A DNA stretch of 6,101 nucleotides from assembly GCA_027364825.1 (NCBI GenBank), contig DAHXOM010000068.1:1-6101 (forward strand), written 5' to 3'. Below the pieces are notes generated by a model. That model did no database searches, was not told the DNA's origin, and saw nothing but the letters and a program-made list of their open reading frames with translations. The stretch's first letter is position 1. The number at the start of each line of letters is the position of its first letter. Shown here piece after piece: positions 1 to 4,922 of the stretch. A program made the position numbers and the translations under genes. This stretch comes from a bacterium (GTDB taxonomy: Bacteria > JAMCPX01).

Positions 1-89
1 GCCTGGCACTGGCTGAAAACGGCGGAGGAGCGCTCGGCAACGAGGAGGCCGCACTCTGCATACACATTCTGGAAAAACAGAAAGCATAA
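1..89 (+). CDS. C-terminal end of an upstream gene, possibly a thiolase-family enzyme (partial)
   Basis: An open frame enters from the left edge in frame 3 and ends at the TAA at 87-89, giving about 28 residues that begin LALAENGGGALG and end CIHILEKQKA. The other two forward frames give either an early stop or an unlikely composition. The pattern is a short hydrophobic strand, a glycine-rich turn (GGG), then a hydrophobic strand ending in Glu-Lys. It resembles the last beta-hairpin of thiolase-fold enzymes, where a triple glycine precedes the final strand. That identification is by eye from very little sequence, and an acyl-CoA dehydrogenase or another acyl-CoA enzyme is not excluded. The stop lies 12 bases before the acyl-CoA synthetase start, so the two genes are probably co-transcribed. 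A beta-oxidation enzyme would suit the neighbours. Confidence 0.5.
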   Translation, partial: LALAENGGGALGNEEAALCIHILEKQKA

Positions 90-101
90 TGAGATTGGAC
101 G

Positions 102-1793
102 ATGAAGACCGTTCAACTTATCGGCAAATTATCCCGGGGAGCCGTCGTCCTTTTTTGGGATGAGTTCAGGCGCGGCACCCTGCGTGATACCCTGCGGCTG
201 ACGCGGGAAAAGGGCAGGCTTACCGTGGCGCACGATGTCTCGCATGCCGGTCTTCTGGAAGAGAAGGCGGCAAAGCACGGGGACCGCCGGTTCCTGAACT
301 ACTATGGACAGAGCTTCACCTACGCTGAAATGGATGCAAACGCAAACAGGGTCGCCCGTTACCTGCAGGGACTTGGAGCAGGACCCGGCAAGGCAATCGC
401 AATCATGATGAAGAACTCGCCGCGCTGGCTCGATGTGTTCTTCGGGGCGCAGAAACTCGGTATGTGTGCTGTCCCGGTAAATATAGCCCTGCGCGGCAAC
501 CAGCTGTCGCACCTATTCAACAATTCCGGATCAACCTATGCCTGCATCGATGAAGAGCTTCTGCCGTTTTATGAAACTATAAAAGACAAACTCCTGACCC
601 CGCCTCTGATCATGGTAAATTCACCCTCCGGCGGAAAGGGTTTCAGGGCCGGGAATGCCTGCGTATCCATGGATGAGGCATACAAACAGGGCGCAGGTAC
701 GGGGAAGCCCGCGGTAGTGCCACGGGAAGGCGATCCCTGTCTCCTCCTCTACACGTCCGGAACAACCGGACTTCCGAAAGGCGTTCCGACCTACTACGGC
801 CGTACCAGCATACGGATGATGAACCTGCTCAGCCGGGCGCTCCTGCACAGCGACGATGTTTATTTCACGTGTCTTCCCCTGTTCCATGCAAATGCCATTA
901 TCCTCACCGTTACCAGTGCAATGAACGTCGGCGCACAGGTGGCTCTCAGGGAGAAGTTCAGTGCAAGCAGGTTCTGGGACGAGGTACGGGAGACAGGGGC
1001 GACCATTTTCAATACCATAGGCGGTATAATCCCGATCCTGATGAAGCAGCCGGAAAGACCCGGCGATCGCAACCATTCGGTGAAGCGGGTACTGTCTGCC
1101 GCGTGTCCAGCGGACATGTGGGAGAAATTCGAGAAGAGGTTAGGCGTGCAGATCATCGAGGGCTACGGCGCGGTGGACGGCGGCGGTGTCATTGTTATGA
1201 ACTACGGACAGGCACCGGCAGGCAGTATGGGCAAACCCCTGGGTTCGAAGTACCGCATCGTTGACAGCGACAACAAGGACGTACCGGCCGGTCAGCCCGG
1301 GGAATTGATCTTCTCTACCGGGAAAAAAACCAATAAGGCCGTGGAATACTACAAGGATGAGAATGCAACATCATCAAAGCTCAGGGACGGCTGGCTGTAC
1401 ACCGGGGATATGGTTTATGCGGACAGGAAGGGATACCTCTACTTCGTCGGGAGGAAGACGGAATCACTCCGGCGCAGGGGCGAGAACATCTCGGCTTATG
1501 AGGTGGAGCATGCAATACTCCAGCACCCGAAGGTTGTGGAATGTGCCGCATTCGCCGTGCCGTCGGAGCTGGGGGAGGATGAAGTCATGACAGCGATAGT
1601 GCCGGTGGCGGGCACTGCAATCGACGTAAAAGAACTCCGCGAATTCTTGAAGGACCACCTTGCGAAGTTCGCTATCCCGCGATATTTCCGCATCATGCCC
1701 GAACTGCCCAAGACGGAGACCCAGCGGGTGATCAAGGGTGTCCTGTCAAAAGAGGGGATCACAGCGGACACCCTGGACATGGAGAAAATGTAA
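102..1793 (+). CDS. AMP-forming acyl-CoA synthetase (CaiC-like / fatty-acid-CoA ligase family)
   Basis: A 563-residue member of the ANL adenylate-forming superfamily, expected to activate a carboxylic acid with ATP and join it to CoA in the cytoplasm. Visible core motifs are the A3 phosphate-binding loop YTSGTTGLPKG (217-227), the A5 region EGYGAVDGGG (353-362), the A7 motif YTGD (433-436), and the hinge region GRK (450-452) followed by RRRGENIS (457-464), typical of the fatty-acid and carnitine-CoA ligase branch. The first 45 or so residues form an extra basic, amphipathic segment before the usual N-terminal domain. The start is well fixed: an in-frame TGA at 90-92 leaves ATG 102 as the first possible start, although its ribosome binding site is weak. 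Oddities are VD for the usual TE in A5, and QR (541-542) where A10 normally has GK with the catalytic lysine. The substrate cannot be read from sequence; neighbours suggest a fatty acid. Confidence 0.9.
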   Translation: MKTVQLIGKLSRGAVVLFWDEFRRGTLRDTLRLTREKGRLTVAHDVSHAGLLEEKAAKHGDRRFLNYYGQSFTYAEMDANANRVARYLQGLGAGPGKAIAIMMKNSPRWLDVFFGAQKLGMCAVPVNIALRGNQLSHLFNNSGSTYACIDEELLPFYETIKDKLLTPPLIMVNSPSGGKGFRAGNACVSMDEAYKQGAGTGKPAVVPREGDPCLLLYTSGTTGLPKGVPTYYGRTSIRMMNLLSRALLHSDDVYFTCLPLFHANAIILTVTSAMNVGAQVALREKFSASRFWDEVRETGATIFNTIGGIIPILMKQPERPGDRNHSVKRVLSAACPADMWEKFEKRLGVQIIEGYGAVDGGGVIVMNYGQAPAGSMGKPLGSKYRIVDSDNKDVPAGQPGELIFSTGKKTNKAVEYYKDENATSSKLRDGWLYTGDMVYADRKGYLYFVGRKTESLRRRGENISAYEVEHAILQHPKVVECAAFAVPSELGEDEVMTAIVPVAGTAIDVKELREFLKDHLAKFAIPRYFRIMPELPKTETQRVIKGVLSKEGITADTLDMEKM

Positions 1794-1815
1794 AAAAATC
1801 GACAAAGACCTGAAA

Positions 1816-1826
1816 AGGGAGGGGGA
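1816..1826 (+). promoter_or_regulatory. Strong ribosome binding site of the oleate hydratase-like gene
   Basis: The purine run AGGGAGGGGG, six bases before ATG 1833, is a good match to the anti-Shine-Dalgarno sequence and supports this start. It lies in the 39-base gap after the synthetase stop, which shows no terminator-like hairpin, so read-through from the synthetase is expected. Confidence 0.7.
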
Positions 1827-1832
1827 AGTTGT

Positions 1833-3446
1833 ATGAAAAGATTTCTTAAAAAAGCACCTGCAGTAACGGACAGGACGAAAGTCTATATTGCGGGAGGCGG
1901 TATGGCCGGACTCTCCGCTGCCATTTTCGCCGTAAGGGACGCACATATACCGGGGAAGAACGTTCATATCTTCGAGGCGCGGAACAGCGTCGGCGGAAGC
2001 TTGTACGGTGAAGGCACACCGGATACAAATTACTTTACGTTCGGTGATTGGAAGTTCCATCGAAAGGTCTATAACTGCACCTGGGATGTTCTGTCGGAGA
2101 TTCCTTCACTGGACAGACCGGACATATCGGTAACCGAGGAAATCCTTCAATACAACAAAAAGCATAAGAAGAACGCCCGGTCGCGGTTGATCCATGCGAA
2201 CCATACTGCCGACAATGTCGAATCCATGGGATTGAAATGGAAGGATATTGCAAAACTGGTCAGGCTCATCTTTACACCGGAAAGCCGTATTGAGAACCGC
2301 AGGATTGATTCATGGTTTGATCCCGCGTTTTTTACCACGAATTTCTGGAAGGTGTTTTCTTCGATGTTTGCCATTGAGTACTGGAACGATCTTGTGGAGA
2401 TGCAGCGGTATTCGCGCAGATTTATGCACGATGTCCATCGGATGGTGAGCGGCAGGGCGGAGGTGGTAACGCCGTACAACAATTTTAATTCCATGACAGA
2501 GCCCATGAGGAATTGGCTGGAAAAAAAAGGTGTCAACTTCGAGATGGGCTGCAAGGTCACGGACCTCGATTTCAAGCCCTCCCGCGAAGAGCTGACCGTT
2601 GAGCGGCTGTATTTCTCCAAAAACGGGAAAAATGAAAAAATCGATATCAAGGACGGTGATTTTGTCTTTGCCACTACGGGATCGATGATCGCGGATCTCA
2701 GAAGGGGTTCCAGGACAGAGCCGGCGGCCCTTGAAGAGGGCAAGGTAGACGGGTCATGGACACTGTGGGAAAATATCGTAAAAAAACGTCCCGGTTCCGG
2801 GCTGGGCAACCCCGCTAACTTTGACAGCCATATCGACAAGTCCGCATGGATGATCTTCATAGTCGACAGCAGGGACAGGACGTTCATAAATTTGTACGAA
2901 CAGTTTACGGGCAATAAGCCCGGGCAGGCGAACATGGTGACCTTTACGGATTCCAACTGGCATTCATCGGTCCTCGTTCCGGCACAGCCGCACTTCCGCA
3001 GCCAGCCGAAGGACAGGTATATATGGGCTGCGTGCGGATTTGTTCCGTTTGAAAAGGGAAACTTTGTAAAGAAAAAGATGTCCGAATGCAACGGTGAGGA
3101 AATAATGACCGAGGTGTGCCGTCATTTCGGTTTTGTCGACGAGCTGCCGCACATCCTGGAGACCTCGACCTGCGTACCGGCAATGCTGCCGTACGTCATG
3201 AGCCATTTCCTTCCCAGGAAGCGCAGCGACCGGCCGGAGGTCGTACCGCAGGGATCAACCAACCTGGCTTTTATGGGGCAGTTTACCGAGAGCGGGGAGT
3301 GTGTCATGCTGGTTGAGTCTTCGATCCGGTGTGCAAAGATTGCGGTGAACACCCTTTTGAAAGTGGACAAGAAGGTCCCGCCGGTCTACACGGGCATATT
3401 CAATCCCCTTGCAATGACCCGGACAATCGCCACCCTGATCAAATAG
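1833..3446 (+). CDS. Oleate hydratase / MCRA-family flavoprotein with altered active-site loop
   Basis: A 537-residue FAD-dependent protein of the oleate hydratase (myosin-cross-reactive antigen) family, whose studied members add water to the cis double bond of free unsaturated fatty acids. Family marks seen in order: the Rossmann dinucleotide loop GGGMAG (21-26) with acidic E48 ending the second strand; GGSLYG (54-59); CTWDVLSEIPSL (82-93); NFWKVFSSMFA (170-180); RYSRRFMH (192-199); TPYNNFNSM (213-221); DFVFATTGSM (276-285); PR..SDRPEVVPQGSTNLAFMGQF (461-484); and ESSIRCAKIAV (495-505), which closes the FAD site. It is slightly shorter than the usual 560-650 residues but looks complete at both ends. 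The family's RGGREM loop, which carries the catalytic glutamate, aligns with GDWKFH (71-76), so the glutamate position is Phe75. Tyr193 in the RYxxRF motif is my best match for the catalytic tyrosine and is kept. Family membership is confident; hydratase activity is not. No signal peptide is visible, and the protein is likely cytoplasmic or membrane-associated. Confidence 0.9.
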   Translation: MKRFLKKAPAVTDRTKVYIAGGGMAGLSAAIFAVRDAHIPGKNVHIFEARNSVGGSLYGEGTPDTNYFTFGDWKFHRKVYNCTWDVLSEIPSLDRPDISVTEEILQYNKKHKKNARSRLIHANHTADNVESMGLKWKDIAKLVRLIFTPESRIENRRIDSWFDPAFFTTNFWKVFSSMFAIEYWNDLVEMQRYSRRFMHDVHRMVSGRAEVVTPYNNFNSMTEPMRNWLEKKGVNFEMGCKVTDLDFKPSREELTVERLYFSKNGKNEKIDIKDGDFVFATTGSMIADLRRGSRTEPAALEEGKVDGSWTLWENIVKKRPGSGLGNPANFDSHIDKSAWMIFIVDSRDRTFINLYEQFTGNKPGQANMVTFTDSNWHSSVLVPAQPHFRSQPKDRYIWAACGFVPFEKGNFVKKKMSECNGEEIMTEVCRHFGFVDELPHILETSTCVPAMLPYVMSHFLPRKRSDRPEVVPQGSTNLAFMGQFTESGECVMLVESSIRCAKIAVNTLLKVDKKVPPVYTGIFNPLAMTRTIATLIK

Positions 3447-3454
3447 TCCGTTGT

Positions 3455-3464
3455 GGAAGGAAGG
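3455..3464 (+). promoter_or_regulatory. Ribosome binding site deciding the hydrolase start
   Basis: The duplicated purine motif GGAAGGAAGG ends six bases before ATG 3471. If translation started at the in-frame GTG 3453 this element would lie inside the coding region, and nothing comparable precedes the GTG. The site therefore favours a 276-residue product over a 282-residue one. Confidence 0.7.
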
Positions 3465-3470
3465 TCAAAA

Positions 3471-4301
3471 ATGGGCCTCGCGGGGAGAAAAATCAAGGTC
3501 AATGACGTTTCGCTCAACGTAGTCATCGAGGGAGAAGGCCGGCCGGTCATCTTGCTCCATGGTTTTCCGGATTCAGCGTACCTGTGGCGCAACCAGATCA
3601 GTGCACTGGCCGGAAACGGATATAAGGTCATTGCCCCGGACCTGCGGGGCTTCGGGGATTCCGATGCTCCGCCGGGTAAGAGTCATTACACGTTCGACGT
3701 CATTACAAGCGATGTAATAGCGCTCCTGGATTTCCTGGGCATCACGAAGGTGTCGGTCATCGGCCACGATCTGGGAGCGGTCGTCGGGTGGCTGCTCGCT
3801 ATCCATCATCCCGAACGGTTGTTCCGTTACGTGGCGGTTTCGGTGGGTCATCCGAGAGCGTACCGCTCGGGCATCGAACAGAAGCTTCGTGCATGGTATG
3901 CACTCGGCTTTCAATTCCCCTTTGTTTCGGAAAAAACGGTGCGTGCATTCGACTGGTATGTATTCCGCAGGATGACCGGTGACCATTCCGAGGATGACCA
4001 TTGGTTCAAGGATTTATCGCGAGAGGGGCGGCTAACGGCCGGTCTGAACTGGTACCGGGCGAATGCGCTCAAGATACTGTTCGGAGACTTCCCGAATGCG
4101 AAAGTTCCCGTCCTCGGAATATGGAGTACCGGTGACCGGTTTCTTTCACAGGATCAGATGAAGAACAGCGGGAGGTTTGTCGACGGGGACTGGCGCTATG
4201 AGAAGCTTGAAGGCTCAAGTCACTGGATTCCATTAGATGCGGCCGATCGGCTGAACACAATCTTACTGGACTATCTTGGTCAGACAGTATCAGAGCCTTG
4301 A
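3471..4301 (+). CDS. Alpha/beta-hydrolase with Asp nucleophile, epoxide hydrolase-like
   Basis: A 276-residue alpha/beta-hydrolase. The oxyanion-hole motif HGFP (30-33) and the DLRGFGDSDAP motif (57-67) are typical of epoxide hydrolases. The nucleophile elbow reads GHDLG (98-102), so the nucleophile is Asp100, as in epoxide hydrolases and haloalkane or haloacid dehalogenases, not the Ser of esterases. Asp222 (STGDRF) and His251 (GSSHW) complete the triad. The cap contains LNWYRAN (192-198), with Tyr195 at the place of one oxirane-activating tyrosine; the partner tyrosine seems absent near GFQFP (146-150). The arginines typical of fluoroacetate dehalogenase after the nucleophile (GHDRG) are missing, so that activity is less likely. 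The start at ATG 3471 is preferred over the in-frame GTG at 3453 because GGAAGGAAGG (3455-3464) sits at the right distance before the ATG. It begins 24 bases after the flavoprotein stop, so co-transcription is likely. Confidence 0.88.
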   Translation: MGLAGRKIKVNDVSLNVVIEGEGRPVILLHGFPDSAYLWRNQISALAGNGYKVIAPDLRGFGDSDAPPGKSHYTFDVITSDVIALLDFLGITKVSVIGHDLGAVVGWLLAIHHPERLFRYVAVSVGHPRAYRSGIEQKLRAWYALGFQFPFVSEKTVRAFDWYVFRRMTGDHSEDDHWFKDLSREGRLTAGLNWYRANALKILFGDFPNAKVPVLGIWSTGDRFLSQDQMKNSGRFVDGDWRYEKLEGSSHWIPLDAADRLNTILLDYLGQTVSEP

Positions 4302-4357
4302 TTGATTTCTCCGGGGAGACTTTTGAAACCATCAAATCGGGCTTTCTTGGTGTTTCC

Positions 4358-4386
4358 TTGATATTTTTAAACAGAACATTTATAGA
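4358..4386 (+). promoter_or_regulatory. Predicted sigma-70 promoter in the 4302-4413 gap
   Basis: A -35 box TTGATA (4358-4363, five of six matches to TTGACA) and a -10 box TATAGA (4381-4386, four of six matches to TATAAT) are separated by exactly 17 bases, the optimal spacing. Transcription would begin near 4393, leaving a leader of about 20 bases that carries the ribosome binding site at 4401-4407. The gap is AT-rich here. I see no operator-like inverted repeat and no riboswitch-sized leader. This suggests the two envelope genes are transcribed separately from the lipid genes upstream. Confidence 0.55.
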
Positions 4387-4400
4387 AAGATACATCGCAC

Positions 4401-4407
4401 AAGGAGG
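4401..4407 (+). promoter_or_regulatory. Consensus ribosome binding site of the lipoprotein gene
   Basis: AAGGAGG is a full Shine-Dalgarno consensus ending six bases before ATG 4414. This spacing favours that ATG over the in-frame ATG two codons later at 4420. Confidence 0.8.
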
Positions 4408-4413
4408 CAGGTT

Positions 4414-4893
4414 ATGGAAATGAGAGGTATATCAAAAGAGAAGAAGAGGATAGGTCTTATAAAAAGAGTTTTATTTCTTTTGTTCGGTGCAGGCATATTT
4501 TTGATAGGAAGCGGATGTGTGCCAACACTGCATGTCTTTTACTATAAAATACCCGACAATCCGCAGGTAAGGGCGGATATACGGGACTGTCAGCGCACGT
4601 CCCTGATGAGCGATGTAAACCAATGGACTGTTATGGGAAGCTGTCTGAATACGATCCCTGATGTGTCCTGGTACTACGGAACACTGCGGGATCAGAACTG
4701 TTATAATGCACGCAATGACGGCGACATCGTGGGCTGGGTACTGTATGATTGCTATGTGCCGGAAGGAGATCTCGGGAAAATAAAAGGGGCATATGAAGAC
4801 GGGAATAAGCAGGGGACTTTCCTGTATCAAAACATGGTAGACACTATGAAGGCCCGCAATGAGCAACAGACCTTGAAAACAAAATCTAAATAA
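4414..4893 (+). CDS. Small predicted lipoprotein of unknown function
   Basis: A 159-residue protein with a basic N-terminus (KEKKR, 8-12, and K17-R18), a hydrophobic stretch of about 14 residues (19-32), and then GSGC with Cys35. This is a lipoprotein signal peptide layout. The residue at -3 is Gly rather than the preferred Leu, so the lipobox is imperfect, and an ordinary signal peptide or membrane anchor is possible. The mature part is not recognised as any family. It has four further cysteines (59, 77, 96, 113), an even number that could form two disulfides in the periplasm, many aromatic residues (FYY 42-44, WYY 86-88) and a lysine- and glutamine-rich tail. It starts from its own candidate promoter and a consensus ribosome binding site, and lies 29 bases before the next gene, so the two probably form an envelope operon and may work together. 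The DNA is visibly more AT-rich than the lipid genes. Confidence 0.8.
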   Translation: MEMRGISKEKKRIGLIKRVLFLLFGAGIFLIGSGCVPTLHVFYYKIPDNPQVRADIRDCQRTSLMSDVNQWTVMGSCLNTIPDVSWYYGTLRDQNCYNARNDGDIVGWVLYDCYVPEGDLGKIKGAYEDGNKQGTFLYQNMVDTMKARNEQQTLKTKSK

Positions 4894-4922
4894 AATCACA
4901 ATAACCTTAAAAAGGGGTTTTC

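Noticed and set aside
869..1264. Overlapping 131-codon open frame on the plus strand inside the synthetase
   Set aside because: It sits out of frame within a well-supported gene. Its product is Arg/Gly-rich low-quality translation with no motif or ribosome binding site.
2521..2528. Run of eight A bases in the oleate hydratase-like gene as a phase-variation or frameshift site
   Set aside because: It encodes part of a conserved WLEKKG segment in frame. There is no stimulating hairpin or alternative extended frame, and such A runs are common.
2147..3091. Long open frame of 314 codons on the minus strand inside the oleate hydratase-like gene
   Set aside because: It lies wholly within a gene with strong family motifs. 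Its translation is Ser/Phe-rich with no recognisable domain, as expected of an antisense shadow.
3453..3470. GTG start for the hydrolase adding six residues
   Set aside because: The clear ribosome binding site overlaps this extension and points to ATG 3471. The extra residues (MEGRSK) look like translated ribosome-binding-site sequence.
4308..4324. TCTCCGGGGAGA followed by TTTT after the hydrolase stop, a possible terminator
   Set aside because: The hairpin has only about five base pairs with a two-base loop (or four pairs with a four-base loop), and the T run is four bases. This is too weak to call without folding or transcript data.
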